In this document: in pieces, positions 1 through 8,779 of the stretch
Position numbering within the stretch: the stretch's first letter is position 1
Layout of the letters: every line of letters starts with the position of its first letter
DNA from: Rhodobacteraceae bacterium IMCC1335
Lineage (GTDB): Bacteria; Pseudomonadota; Alphaproteobacteria; Rhodobacterales; Rhodobacteraceae
DNA length: 64,000 nt
Direction: 5' to 3'
Assembly: GCA_039640495.1 (NCBI GenBank)
Contig: CP046864.1
Coordinates: 3,671,585-3,735,584, forward strand
Made by a program: the position numbers and the translations under genes
Notes under the pieces: generated by a model
Seen by the model: the letters and a program-made list of their open reading frames with translations, nothing else
The model's database searches: none
What the model was told of the DNA's origin: nothing

Positions 1-34
1 CCGTGACGCGGTGTCTGCGCAATTAAGGATCGCG

Positions 35-859
35 ATGAAAGACCTATTGGACAGCTCTGTTATCAATACCCCGCGCGCAATCGGCAGCCTCGCCGTCACG
101 GCGCAAATGGCGGATGGTTCAAGCCGTTTGAAGGATCTGTTTCAAAACGGCTGTTTGAAAGCTTTGTTTCCCAACCAACCGGATCATCTGGAAGCGGTTC
201 TGATCAATACATCGGGCGGCATAACCGGCGGCGATCATTTATCCTTTGACGCAAAAGCCGAACCGCAGGCGCATATCACGCTGACAACCCAAGCCTGCGA
301 ACGTATCTATAAAGCTCAACCCGATAGCATAGGGCGCGTCGAAACCTCGCTTAGCATTGCCCCAGAAGCCTCGTTAAACTGGGTGCCTCAAGAAACGCTT
401 TTTTATGATAAAGGGGGATTGAGCCGTCGCTTAACCATCCGCATGCATCACAGCGCGAAGCTGTTGATGGTTGAGCCGGTTATCTTCGGCCGTCATGCAA
501 TGGGCGAAACGCAAATTTCTGGGTTTTTCCGCGATCAGATTGACCTCTGGGTAGATGAGGCCTTGGTGTATCGCGATGTGGCGCTGCTATCTGGTGATAT
601 TACCGCAAAACTTGCCCGCCCCGCAGTTGCTGCCGGTCTTGGTGCCATGGCCAACATACTCTACCGCGCGCCCGATGCAACGCACCTTTGCCGCGCAATC
701 CAAACCCAGCTCAACGACACGTCAGGATGCAGCCTCATCGCGCCTGATCTTTGTGTGCTGCGGGTTTTAGCGCATGACGGCTACGCGCTGCGTCAAATCA
801 TGTTGCCGATCTTGGATCGCCTCACGCAAAACACCCTGCCAAAATGTTGGAGATTATAA
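35..859 (+). CDS. ureD: Urease accessory protein UreD (UreH)
   Basis: UreD is the scaffold that, with UreF and UreG, loads nickel into apo-urease in the cytoplasm. The product is 274 residues, usual for the family, with the conserved stretch INTSGGITGGDHLSF at about residues 58-72. The ATG at 35 is preferred because AAGGA lies 6 bases upstream; an in-frame GTG at 11 would add eight residues. The stop at 859 directly abuts ureA, and the gene opens a tightly packed operon running to ureG. Anything upstream lies outside the window. The family call is firm; the exact start is inferred. Confidence 0.93.
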   Translation: MKDLLDSSVINTPRAIGSLAVTAQMADGSSRLKDLFQNGCLKALFPNQPDHLEAVLINTSGGITGGDHLSFDAKAEPQAHITLTTQACERIYKAQPDSIGRVETSLSIAPEASLNWVPQETLFYDKGGLSRRLTIRMHHSAKLLMVEPVIFGRHAMGETQISGFFRDQIDLWVDEALVYRDVALLSGDITAKLARPAVAAGLGAMANILYRAPDATHLCRAIQTQLNDTSGCSLIAPDLCVLRVLAHDGYALRQIMLPILDRLTQNTLPKCWRL

Positions 860-1162
860 ATGCAATTAACCCCAAGGGAAAAAGATAAGCTGCTGATCGC
901 GATGGCGGCAGAAGTTGCGCGTAAACGCCTGTCACGCGGGGTTAAGCTTAACCATCCCGAAGCGATAGCGCTGATTTGCGATGCCGTTGTTGAGGGCGCG
1001 CGCGATGGACGCAGCGTTTCAGATATGATGCAATTTGGCGCCACCATCGTTGCCCGCAGCGATTGTATGGATGGGGTGCCCGATATGATCCCCGAAGTGC
1101 AAGTGGAAGCAACATTTCCAGATGGCACCAAGCTCGTCACCGTTCACAACCCCATTCGATAG
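860..1162 (+). CDS. ureA: Urease subunit gamma
   Basis: This is the smallest structural subunit of the nickel urease that hydrolyses urea to ammonia and carbamate. It has 100 residues, the normal length, begins [20 protein letters not shown], and ends with the typical [14 protein letters not shown] block. It starts on the base after the ureD stop, so translation is probably coupled. Unlike in many bacteria, ureB does not follow directly: a small membrane-peptide gene lies between them. Confidence 0.97.
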   Translation: MQLTPREKDKLLIAMAAEVARKRLSRGVKLNHPEAIALICDAVVEGARDGRSVSDMMQFGATIVARSDCMDGVPDMIPEVQVEATFPDGTKLVTVHNPIR

Positions 1163-1171
1163 GATACTCTG

Positions 1172-1357
1172 ATGAAAACAACACTCAGCATACTGTTTAC
1201 CCTTCTCGCGGCCCCCGCCTTCGCGCATCCGCATATTTTGCCCCATGGCGCGCAGAGCGGCACGCTGCCCGAACTGGCAGCCCCCGTTTTGGCGGGGATC
1301 GTGCTTAGTCTCTCGAGCGTGGTGCTTATAAAGCGGACCCGAAAGGCCGATTTATGA
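1172..1357 (+). CDS. Small secreted or membrane peptide with histidine-rich mature N-terminus
   Basis: The predicted peptide has 61 residues. Residues 1-18 form a classical Sec signal with an AFA cleavage site. The mature chain would start HPHILPHG, with three histidines in the first seven positions. Residues about 36-53 form one hydrophobic membrane segment, followed by KRTRK, which suggests a cytoplasmic tail. The gene lies 9 bases after ureA and overlaps ureB by ATGA, so it is part of the operon. I do not recognise the family. The AHP-H start recalls HupE/UreJ nickel permeases, but the peptide is far too short to be one. A metal-related role is inference from context. Confidence 0.7.
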   Translation: MKTTLSILFTLLAAPAFAHPHILPHGAQSGTLPELAAPVLAGIVLSLSSVVLIKRTRKADL

Positions 1358-1659
1358 AACCGGGCGAACTGGTCTGCGCCGCGGGCGATATTACCTTGAA
1401 CGAGTGCCGCGAAGCGGTTGAGTTAATGGTGGCAAACACGGGTGATCGGCCCGTTCAAGTGGGAAGCCATTATCATTTTGCTGAAACCAACCCAGCGCTT
1501 GAGTTTGATCGAGCCGCTGCGCACGGACAGCGCTTGAATATTGCTGCCGGCACTGCGGTACGCTTTGAACCGGGGCAGAAGCGCGCGGTCAGCCTGATCA
1601 AAATAGCAGGCAGCAGGCGGGTGTTTGGATTTAACGGAAAAATCATGGGGGATCTGTAG
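1354..1659 (+). CDS. ureB: Urease subunit beta
   Basis: Structural beta subunit of urease, 101 residues. It begins [20 protein letters not shown] and carries the [18 protein letters not shown] block (about residues 36-53) and the [11 protein letters not shown] block (about 63-73) diagnostic of the family. The start overlaps the stop of the small membrane peptide by ATGA, indicating translational coupling. ureC follows after 3 bases. Subunits A, B and C assemble as the (ABC)3 enzyme. Confidence 0.97.
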   Translation: MKPGELVCAAGDITLNECREAVELMVANTGDRPVQVGSHYHFAETNPALEFDRAAAHGQRLNIAAGTAVRFEPGQKRAVSLIKIAGSRRVFGFNGKIMGDL

Positions 1660-1662
1660 GAC

Positions 1663-3372
1663 ATGGCAGTCAATATTAGCCGCAGGGATTATGCGGGGAT
1701 GTATGGGCCAACCACGGGCGATAAGCTGCGCTTGGCCGATACAGAGATTTTCATCGAAGTTGAAAAAGACCTGACGACCTATGGCGAAGAGGTTAAATTT
1801 GGCGGCGGCAAAGTGATCCGTGACGGCATGGGGCAATCGCAAGCCACGCGCGCCGCCGGCGCCGCTGATACGGTGATTACCAATGCGCTGATTTTGGATT
1901 ATACGGGCATTTACAAAGCCGATATCGCGCTGCGCGATGGCCGCATTGCCGCGATCGGCAAGGCTGGCAATCCCGATACGCAGCCCAATGTCGATATTAT
2001 CATCGGGCCCGGCACCGAGGTGATCGCCGGCGAGGGGAAGATCCTCACAGCCGGCGGGTTTGACAGCCATATTCACTTTATCTGTCCGCAACAGATCGAT
2101 GACGCCTTGCATTCCGGCATCACCACCATGCTCGGCGGGGGCACCGGCCCCGCGCATGGCACCTTGGCCACCACCTGTACGCCGGGACCTTGGCATATCG
2201 CGCGGATGCTGCAGGCAGCCGATGCTCTGCCAATGAATTTGGCCTTTGCAGGCAAAGGCAATGCCTCCTTGTCAGCGGCGCTGGAAGAGCAGGTGCTCGC
2301 GGGCGCCTGCGCGCTGAAATTGCATGAGGATTGGGGCACGACACCAGCGGCTATTGATACCTGCCTCAGCGTGGCCGATGCGATGGATGTGCAGGTAATG
2401 ATCCATACTGACACGTTGAACGAATCAGGATTTGTCGAGCATACGCTTGCCGCCATGAAAGGGCGCACCATCCATGCCTTCCACACCGAAGGCGCTGGCG
2501 GCGGTCATGCCCCCGATATTATCCGGATTTGCGGGGAAGACTATGTGCTGCCTTCCTCCACCAACCCCACCCGCCCCTTTACCGTCAACACGGTCGAAGA
2601 ACATCTTGATATGCTGATGGTCTGCCATCATTTGGATAAATCGATTCCCGAAGATATCGCCTTTGCAGAAAGCCGCATCCGCCGCGAAACCATCGCAGCG
2701 GAAGATATATTGCACGATATGGGCGCCTTTAGCATTATTGCCTCAGACAGTCAGGCGATGGGTCGCGTCGGCGAAGTGATCCTGCGCACGTGGCAAACCG
2801 CGGATAAAATGAAACGCCAGCGCGGCGCATTGGCCGAAGAAACGGGGGATAATGATAACCTACGGGCCCGCCGCTACATGGCAAAATACACCATCAACCC
2901 GGCCATTGCGCATGGGATCTCGCATGAAATCGGTTCGATAGAAGTTGGCAAGCGCGCCGATTTGGTGCTTTGGTCACCGGCCTTCTTTGGCGTTAAACCC
3001 GAGATGGTGGTGATGGGTGGCAGTATCGTCTGCGCACAGATGGGCGATCCAAACGCCTCGATCCCGACTCCGCAACCAGTTTATAGCCGGCAAATGTTTG
3101 GCGCCTTCGGCCGCGCCGTTGAGCACAGCGCGGTGTCTTTCGTCTCGCAAGCTGCACAGGCAGAGAATGTGCGCGAAAAATACGGGTTGGCCAAACAAAC
3201 GTTAGCGGTGCAAAACACGCGGCATATTGGCAAATCCGATTTAAAGCTCAACACCGCCACGCCACAGGTTGAAGTAAACCCTGAAACCTATGAAGTGCGC
3301 GCTGATGGCGAGTTATTGACCTGCCAGCCGGCAGAAACCGTGCCCATGGCACAGCGCTATTTCTTATATTGA
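1663..3372 (+). CDS. ureC: Urease subunit alpha (catalytic)
   Basis: Catalytic subunit holding the di-nickel site, 569 residues. Visible motifs are HIHFICPQQ near residue 135 (nickel-binding histidines), ALKLHEDWG near 218 with the lysine that is carbamylated to bridge the nickels, [12 protein letters not shown] near 246, [12 protein letters not shown] near 274, and MVCHHLD near 320 with the catalytic-flap histidine. All essential residues seem present, so the enzyme should be active. The stop overlaps the region just before ureE. Confidence 0.98.
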   Translation: MAVNISRRDYAGMYGPTTGDKLRLADTEIFIEVEKDLTTYGEEVKFGGGKVIRDGMGQSQATRAAGAADTVITNALILDYTGIYKADIALRDGRIAAIGKAGNPDTQPNVDIIIGPGTEVIAGEGKILTAGGFDSHIHFICPQQIDDALHSGITTMLGGGTGPAHGTLATTCTPGPWHIARMLQAADALPMNLAFAGKGNASLSAALEEQVLAGACALKLHEDWGTTPAAIDTCLSVADAMDVQVMIHTDTLNESGFVEHTLAAMKGRTIHAFHTEGAGGGHAPDIIRICGEDYVLPSSTNPTRPFTVNTVEEHLDMLMVCHHLDKSIPEDIAFAESRIRRETIAAEDILHDMGAFSIIASDSQAMGRVGEVILRTWQTADKMKRQRGALAEETGDNDNLRARRYMAKYTINPAIAHGISHEIGSIEVGKRADLVLWSPAFFGVKPEMVVMGGSIVCAQMGDPNASIPTPQPVYSRQMFGAFGRAVEHSAVSFVSQAAQAENVREKYGLAKQTLAVQNTRHIGKSDLKLNTATPQVEVNPETYEVRADGELLTCQPAETVPMAQRYFLY

Positions 3373-3380
3373 GACCGCTC

Positions 3381-3896
3381 ATGTTTCCAATCGCTCAATC
3401 ATTGCAAACAGATCCGCCAACCGGGGCCGCAAATTACACCTGTTCTCTGACTTATGAGGAACGGTTTTTGCGGCGCCGCAAACTCAGCACGGATTGTGGC
3501 AAAAACTTTGTGGTGGATCTGCCCAAAACCACCGATCTAAAGCAGGGCGATCACCTGCTGCTGTCGAATAAAGAAACCGTTAAAATTCTTGCCAAGCAAG
3601 AAAAGCTGATCGCCATCACCGGGCCTAATCTGCTGCAATTGGCTTGGCATATCGGCAACCGTCATACCCCCTGCCAGATCGAAGCAGAGCGGTTATTGAT
3701 CTGCCATGACCATGTGATTGAGGATATGATCACAAGGCTTGGCGGGACAACCAAGGTTGTGCACGAAGCCTTCACCCCCGCCGGCGGCGCTTATGGGATG
3801 GGGCGTACCCATAGCCATGATCATGGCAATATTGACCATATTCATCACTACATGCACGGGGATCATAGCCAGCATGAGCATGAGCATGAGCACTAA
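3381..3896 (+). CDS. ureE: Urease accessory nickel metallochaperone UreE
   Basis: UreE delivers nickel to the UreDFG-apourease complex. The chain is about 171 residues from the ATG at 3381; an in-frame TTG at 3369 overlapping the ureC stop is less likely. The C-terminal 30 residues are dominated by histidine (HSHDHGNIDHIHHYMHGDH, then HEHEHEH), a nickel-binding tail found in many UreE proteins. The last residues are encoded by a CATGAG microrepeat that also forms the tandem start codons of ureF. Confidence 0.93.
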   Translation: MFPIAQSLQTDPPTGAANYTCSLTYEERFLRRRKLSTDCGKNFVVDLPKTTDLKQGDHLLLSNKETVKILAKQEKLIAITGPNLLQLAWHIGNRHTPCQIEAERLLICHDHVIEDMITRLGGTTKVVHEAFTPAGGAYGMGRTHSHDHGNIDHIHHYMHGDHSQHEHEHEH

Positions 3897-4533
3897 CAAA
3901 ACCTTTCTCACGGCACTGCAATGGCTATCACCGGCGTTTCCAATCGGCGGCTTTGCCTATTCACATGGCTTGGAATGGGCCATCGAAAAGCGCCATGTGA
4001 CGGATCAAACCAGCCTACAAAACTGGCTGCAAGATCTGCTTGGGCTTGGATCTGCGCGCAGCGATGCCATTTTACTGGCCCTGGCCTTTGAATCGGAAAA
4101 CAAGGCAGAATTGATCCATGTGAACCAGCTTGCCTTGGCTTTATCAGCCAGTGCCGAGCGGCGCAGTGAAACGCTTTTGCAAGGGCAGGCGTTTGGCAAA
4201 ACGATCCGCGAAGTGTGGGGGCAGGACTGCACTGATCTATGCTATCCGGTGGCGCTAGGGGCGGCGGCACGGCGCGAAAACCTGATCAAAGAAGACATAA
4301 TTGCCGCTTATTTACACGCATTCAGCGCCAATTTAATTTCAGCGGCCATACGGCTTGTGCCCTTAGGCCAAACACAAGGCCAACACATCTTATTGGCGCT
4401 CACCCCTGAAATCAACGCCTGCGCAGCAGAGGCAAGCGGCGCCAATGAAGACGATCTGAGCAGCACAACCTTTCTTTCTGATGTCGCCTCAATGCGGCAT
4501 GAAACGCTTCACACACGGATTTTTAGAACATGA
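3874..4533 (+). CDS. ureF: Urease accessory protein UreF
   Basis: UreF bridges UreD and UreG during nickel insertion. The core begins [20 protein letters not shown], the family signature, and the protein is about 216-220 residues. Three in-frame ATG codons occur in tandem at 3874, 3880 and 3886 inside the ureE coding end. GGGGA at 3858-3862 fits 3874 best. The reading frame stays open further upstream, but that part is antisense-free overlap with ureE and not UreF-like. The end overlaps ureG by ATGA. Confidence 0.93.
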   Translation: MSMSMSTNKTFLTALQWLSPAFPIGGFAYSHGLEWAIEKRHVTDQTSLQNWLQDLLGLGSARSDAILLALAFESENKAELIHVNQLALALSASAERRSETLLQGQAFGKTIREVWGQDCTDLCYPVALGAAARRENLIKEDIIAAYLHAFSANLISAAIRLVPLGQTQGQHILLALTPEINACAAEASGANEDDLSSTTFLSDVASMRHETLHTRIFRT

Positions 4534-5141
4534 GTAAAATGAATGGACCAGTTCGCATTGGGATCGGAGGCCCCGTTGGGGCGGGTAAAACCTCGCTCAC
4601 GGCCGCCCTGGCGCGGCGCCTGTCACAACGGTATTCGATTGGGGTGATTACCAATGATATTTATACCCGCGAGGATGCAGAAGCCTTGATGCGGTTGCAG
4701 ATTCTACCCGAAGATCGGGTGATCGGTGTCGAAACAGGGGGCTGCCCGCATACCGCAATTCGCGAGGATGCCTCGATCAACCTCTCTGCCATCGCCGAGT
4801 TAGAAGCCCGCCATCCCGAAATTGAAATCGTGATAATCGAAAGCGGTGGAGATAATCTATCGGCGACGTTCAGCCCAGAATTGGCGGATCTGACGGTTTA
4901 TGTGATTGATGTGGCCGCGGGAGAAGAAATTCCACGCAAAGGCGGCCCTGCCGTGACAAAATCGGATATTTTGGTGATCAATAAAACCGATCTGGCGCCC
5001 TATGTTGGTGCCGATTTAGAGGTGATGCGTCGCGATGCCTCCGCGCAGCGTCAGGAAAAGCCGTTTTTCTTTACTCAAATCAAACATGATCAAGGCGTGC
5101 AGCCGATTGAAAAACACCTGTTGGATCTGGCGGGCCTATAA
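4530..5141 (+). CDS. ureG: Urease accessory GTPase UreG
   Basis: SIMIBI-class GTPase whose GTP hydrolysis drives nickel insertion into urease. It has 203 residues with Walker A GPVGAGKT at about residues 14-21, the [15 protein letters not shown] nickel-binding CPH motif at about 69-83, and [13 protein letters not shown] at about 151 for guanine specificity. The start overlaps ureF by ATGA. It is the last gene of the urease operon; a crotonase gene converges on it from the minus strand 116 bases downstream. Confidence 0.97.
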   Translation: MSKMNGPVRIGIGGPVGAGKTSLTAALARRLSQRYSIGVITNDIYTREDAEALMRLQILPEDRVIGVETGGCPHTAIREDASINLSAIAELEARHPEIEIVIIESGGDNLSATFSPELADLTVYVIDVAAGEEIPRKGGPAVTKSDILVINKTDLAPYVGADLEVMRRDASAQRQEKPFFFTQIKHDQGVQPIEKHLLDLAGL

Positions 5142-5257
5142 ACCGTAGGGCTTTGACACCATTGAAATCGCCTCAGCCCGATCAGTCTTAGCAGAACCAT
5201 ATCGACCTTGCAGAGGGCGCAAAACCGGCGCCCCTAAAGACGGCGGGCACGAGCGCG

Positions 5258-6049
5258 CTATAGGCCTTTGAAAACCGGGTTGCGCCGCTCGTTAAAAGCC
5301 GAAACCCCTTCGCGGCGATCCTGCGTCGGGATCGTCCGATTATAGGCTTCAATCTCAAAAGCCAGACCATCCATCAAGCCCATTTGCAGCCCCTTATGGA
5401 TCGCTTGCTTGGCTTGACGCACCGCAATAGGTGCATTTCCAGCGATGGTTTTGGCCATCTCAAGCGCTGTCTCCAACAGGCTTTGCGCGCTGCACACCGC
5501 ATTCGCAAGACCCCAATCATAGGCCTCTTGCGCCGAAAACACCCGCCCCGATAGGATCAATTCTTTGGCGCGCCGCTCGCCAATGGCGCGCGCCAGCGTT
5601 TGCGTGCCCCCCGCACCGGGTATGATGCCGATGCGCACTTCGGTTTGCGCAAAGCGCGCGCGCTCAGAAGCATAGATAAAATCAAACGCCGCCGCCAATT
5701 CACACCCCCCGCCATAAGCAGCGCCATTGATCGCCCCAATCGTTGGAAGCGGGCAGGCAATCACCGCGCGCACCATCCGCTCATAAATCAGATGCTGCGC
5801 CTGCCACGCTGCATCGGACATGCCGTTGCGCTCTTTGAGATCACCGCCGGCGCAAAAGGCTTTTTCACCCGCACCGGTTATAACCACAACGCGGGTGTTG
5901 TCAGGCTGGAGCGCCAAACCCTCAAACAGATTGATCAAATCCCACGCCATCTGTGTGTTGAACGCGTTGGACACCTCTGGCCTGTTCAACCGAACCAGCA
6001 AGACATGCGCATCAACCGATGTAAGATCCAAAGTTTCAAATGATGTCAT
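5258..6049 (-). CDS. Enoyl-CoA hydratase/isomerase family protein
   Basis: Crotonase-fold acyl-CoA enzyme of 263 residues. The oxyanion-hole strand KAFCAGGDL lies near residue 64. Both hydratase glutamates seem present: GGGCE near residue 115 and FAQTEVRIGIIPGAGG near 135-150. This supports hydration of an enoyl-CoA thioester in fatty-acid or amino-acid breakdown. The substrate cannot be told from sequence. It is a single gene between the urease operon and a cytochrome b561, with no other beta-oxidation genes adjacent. Confidence 0.88.
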   Translation of the reverse strand: MTSFETLDLTSVDAHVLLVRLNRPEVSNAFNTQMAWDLINLFEGLALQPDNTRVVVITGAGEKAFCAGGDLKERNGMSDAAWQAQHLIYERMVRAVIACPLPTIGAINGAAYGGGCELAAAFDFIYASERARFAQTEVRIGIIPGAGGTQTLARAIGERRAKELILSGRVFSAQEAYDWGLANAVCSAQSLLETALEMAKTIAGNAPIAVRQAKQAIHKGLQMGLMDGLAFEIEAYNRTIPTQDRREGVSAFNERRNPVFKGL

Positions 6050-6370
6050 AGTTAGCGACTTTCGAATATTGCCCCATATCTTAGGCGAAAATATCGTCGC
6101 CTGAACATGGTTTATTTCGAATAGATCTGGAAAAAAGGCGGCACTGGCCCGAAAAAATCAAATCCCAGGCAATTCTTCTTGCGGGGCGGGGCGCAGCCAA
6201 TGCGCCCTTGTTGAAAAACACGCCCTGCCCGCTGCCACGCCCAGAAGCCCCAGATTTACCCTTCAAAGCCGCCACCCCAAATTCGCTTCAAAATGCGGCC
6301 AAAGCCGATCCGCCACTTACCGGAGCAATGATCGCCAGGAAACAAAAGAACGAACGAAATTTATCTACGG
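6050..6370. other. Intergenic region without a supported gene
   Basis: These 321 bases separate the crotonase start from the end of the cytochrome b561 gene. Short open frames on both strands have no recognisable motif or ribosome site and are not called. A 7-bp perfect hairpin (GGGCGCA/TGCGCCC, 6189-6207) has no T-run on either side, so it is not a clear terminator. The promoter of the minus-strand crotonase gene must lie near 6050-6150. Confidence 0.4.
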
Positions 6371-6925
6371 TTAATCGCGGCGAACGCGCAGCGCCATGCG
6401 CGTCCATACGTTATAGCGATCCTTAATCACATAACCATGATAGAGCCCCGCACCCATATGTATCAGCGATAGGGTGAGCAGCAGGACCGAAGAGACCAAG
6501 TGAATGGATACAAAACTAGGATATAGCGCCTTGTTTTCAGCAATCAGCGCCGGTATTTTTATCATCCCGACAAGATAAACGTCAAACCCGCCCGCCCAGG
6601 TCATCATTGAGCCTTGAAGGGGCAACCACAGACAGATTAGATATAATAGCGACTGCAGAATTTTTGAAAAAACCCTATGGCGTTTGGGAAGATTGTCTTC
6701 AAAGACGGGCCGGTTGTAAAATTTCCACAGAAGCCGCAGTACAATCCCGCAAAATAAAAAGGTTCCGGTTATTTGGTGAAACCAAATGAATTGCCCCTTT
6801 TCAACCGACGGTTCCATTTGATTTAAGTTGGTGCCGGTGAATAATTGCCAAAGAATTACGAAGGCTAAAACCCAATGAAAGAGTTTGGCGATTAATCCAT
6901 AACTATCGGGTGACGCTTTTAACAT
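6371..6925 (-). CDS. Cytochrome b561 family membrane protein
   Basis: Integral-membrane di-heme cytochrome b of the bacterial b561 type, 184 residues, with four hydrophobic segments. Candidate heme histidines sit in LFHWVLAF (segment 1), WFHQITGT (segment 2), and SIHLVSS plus LIHMGAGLYHG (segment 4). Members pass electrons between quinol and periplasmic or superoxide partners; the exact partner is unknown here. The ATG at 6925 has GAGGG 7 bases upstream and is preferred over the ATG at 6937. The gene is transcribed alone toward the crotonase gene. Confidence 0.85.
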   Translation of the reverse strand: MLKASPDSYGLIAKLFHWVLAFVILWQLFTGTNLNQMEPSVEKGQFIWFHQITGTFLFCGIVLRLLWKFYNRPVFEDNLPKRHRVFSKILQSLLYLICLWLPLQGSMMTWAGGFDVYLVGMIKIPALIAENKALYPSFVSIHLVSSVLLLTLSLIHMGAGLYHGYVIKDRYNVWTRMALRVRRD

Positions 6926-6937
6926 AATGGCCCTCAT

Positions 6938-7364
6938 GCGTTTGTTAATGAGCGCTCACGTTCAAATCTTTCTAAGCAAGTTGCCAGATCTAGAGTTTAG
7001 CCCGCGTGGATCTATAAATTCGACCCGTTTGCGCGAAGTAAGAGCTACAGCTTTGCAGCCCTGCCGCTGACAGGCGCGCGCGCCGACAACGTGCAAGTGC
7101 CAGCACAGATGAATTCTGACAAAATGGGTCTAAAAAACCACGAGAGACTTTTAAGTTTAAATTCATCTGCGCTCAGGGTGATCCTTAAATTGACCCGCCA
7201 GACTGGGGCAGTAAGCTGCACGACTGACATTTAAAAAGCGCTGAGAAATCGCATAGGCACGACCGATCCCCAAGCGAATGGCATAGCGCCAGACTTATGA
7301 CGTGACGTTGCCAACTTCGTCTTGCGGAGACTCCTTTATGGCCGGTTTGGCAAAACGTATCGGC
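6938..7364. other. Long intergenic stretch, no gene recognised
   Basis: No coding region is supported between the cytochrome b561 start and the terminator at 7365. The first 100 bases should hold the cytochrome promoter. The rest contains a long imperfect inverted repeat (7103-7172, listed separately) and short open frames without motifs. It may be decayed DNA at the edge of the neighbouring AT-rich islet. Confidence 0.4.
7103..7172. repeat. 70-base inverted repeat with 13-base arms
   Basis: GCACAGATGAATT at 7103-7115 and AATTCATCTGCGC at 7160-7172 are reverse complements at 12 of 13 positions, with a 44-base interior. The interior holds a second short pairing (GTCT/AGAC). The stem could be a small RNA structure, the remnant of a miniature inverted-repeat element, or an operator pair. 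No gene overlaps it. Confidence 0.5.
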
Positions 7365-7397
7365 AATAAAAACCCCCGCATTGCGAGGGTTTTTATT
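7365..7397 (-). terminator. Rho-independent terminator, probable former tRNA-fMet terminator
   Basis: AATAAAAACCC at 7365-7375 pairs perfectly with GGGTTTTTATT at 7387-7397, and an inner CGC/GCG closes on a 3-base loop. T-runs flank both sides, so it can act in either direction. It starts 7 bases past the tRNA-like remnant at 7405 in the minus direction, where a tRNA terminator would be expected. Confidence 0.85.
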
Positions 7398-7673
7398 GTC
7401 TTAATTGCGAGAGCTGGGTTTGAATCTGCGGCCTTAGAGTCTAATTTTATTATTAAAATCAAATATTTATGAGATAAATAATTACATAGGCCCATAAGTT
7501 ACAACCATGAACAAATTATGCAAACCGGTTTTATTAACTTACCACTTTTTAAAGTGAAACAATGATTTGCTTAAATGATTTTTTGCAAATTAGAAGCATT
7601 TCATATCGAAATATTGACTCTTTGTAATGTTAAATATATTTAACATTGTGGTAAAATTATTTAACACAAAGAA

Positions 7674-8141
7674 TTGGCAATATCCCATGAAGAAAAAAAC
7701 ACTATACTTCAAATTATTATTGGCATTTCTATCAATATTTGGCTAATTCTCGAAATACGGCAACTCTATTCAAATGGTTGGATGGATGGGCCAGCTGCCA
7801 TCCAAACTTGGGCTGAAACTGTTTTCTGGATCATAGTTATTTCTATCGTGGCCGGCATTGTTTTGGCAGTAGTGGGCACTGTCATCTTCTCAGTAATTGA
7901 AAAGATTATCTGTGGCGAAGCTGATTACAATTTTATAATGGATGAACGGGACAAAGCGATTGCATCGACTGGTGATAAAATCACTTTATCATTTATAGGC
8001 GCAGGTTTTGTCATACTTATTTTAGGACTCAAATTTGGATATGAAATTATAGACTGCCTTATTTTATTAATGTTTTGCTTTTCATTTGGAGGTCTCCTTG
8101 GAGAAATAGCAAAATTAGCACGCTATCGCATGAGCGTGTAA
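7674..8141 (+). CDS. Small membrane protein paired with an XRE regulator
   Basis: The product has 155 residues with about four hydrophobic segments (roughly residues 10-27, 46-73, 102-118 and 122-142) and no catalytic motif that I recognise. The start is uncertain: TTG at 7674, after AAAGAA, is the first usable codon after an in-frame stop, and no ATG lies near it. The regulator gene follows after one base. This two-gene arrangement, a small multi-pass protein with a minimal XRE repressor, is known in many bacteria, but its role is not established. The AT-rich codon use differs from all neighbours, suggesting transfer. Confidence 0.7.
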   Translation: MAISHEEKNTILQIIIGISINIWLILEIRQLYSNGWMDGPAAIQTWAETVFWIIVISIVAGIVLAVVGTVIFSVIEKIICGEADYNFIMDERDKAIASTGDKITLSFIGAGFVILILGLKFGYEIIDCLILLMFCFSFGGLLGEIAKLARYRMSV

Positions 8142-8142
8142 G

Positions 8143-8364
8143 ATGTCCAGCAGACCTGTAATTACAAATAACATCCGACATCTACGCTTTATTTCAGACG
8201 AAATGTCCCAAATCACGCTAGCAAGTAAAGTGGGCGTAACCCGTCAGACTATCGCCACGATTGAGAAGGCAAAATATTATCCTACACTTGAGTTGGCTTT
8301 CTTAATCGCTCGGGTATTCGATAAAGAAATAAGCGAAGTCTTTCAGTTTGAATTTAACGATTGA
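8143..8364 (+). CDS. XRE-family helix-turn-helix transcriptional regulator
   Basis: A 73-residue DNA-binding protein made almost entirely of one HTH domain. The recognition region is ITLASKVGVTRQTIATIEKA (about residues 28-47), followed by the YYPTLELAFLIARVFDKEISE helix pair typical of the minimal YozG-like group. It starts 1 base after the upstream membrane-protein stop, so the two genes are surely co-transcribed. It most likely controls its own small operon; the signal is unknown. Confidence 0.88.
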   Translation: MSSRPVITNNIRHLRFISDEMSQITLASKVGVTRQTIATIEKAKYYPTLELAFLIARVFDKEISEVFQFEFND

Positions 8365-8505
8365 AAGATATTTGCCGACTGATTACCTGGTCATCAATTA
8401 GGCACCAAAAAGACAGACACAACTTAGAACGCCCGCGTGTGACCAGAGACAATAAATTTCCCAAAAAATAAATTTTAAGAAAAAAGAATGATAAGAACAG
8501 TTGGT

Positions 8506-8582
<77 letters not shown>

Positions 8583-8779
8583 CCAGGTAATCGCTTCATA
8601 AACCTACTGCCAAAGGATCACAAGCCCCGAAGCAAAGAATTTGCAAGAGATTTTGATGAGCCAAGAAGGATAGGTTCAGAACTTTGCGGTTTTTTGTTTC
8701 GAGTTCTAGAACAGAGGCTGCATAAGCGTTGGCTTTTCAACAGAGTCCAACCAGCCTAGCCGCGCATGAAGAGCCTTCG

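Noticed and set aside
3873..3893. Tandem repeat as possible CRISPR or mobile repeat
   Set aside because: Units are 6 bases and coding in both ureE and ureF; reported as a microrepeat instead.
5215..5233. Perfect hairpin GGGCGC/GCGCCC after ureG
   Set aside because: No T-run follows on either strand, so it is not called as a terminator.
6081..6275. Small minus-strand open frame in the 6050-6370 gap
   Set aside because: Low-complexity GC-rich product without motif, RBS or likely partner.
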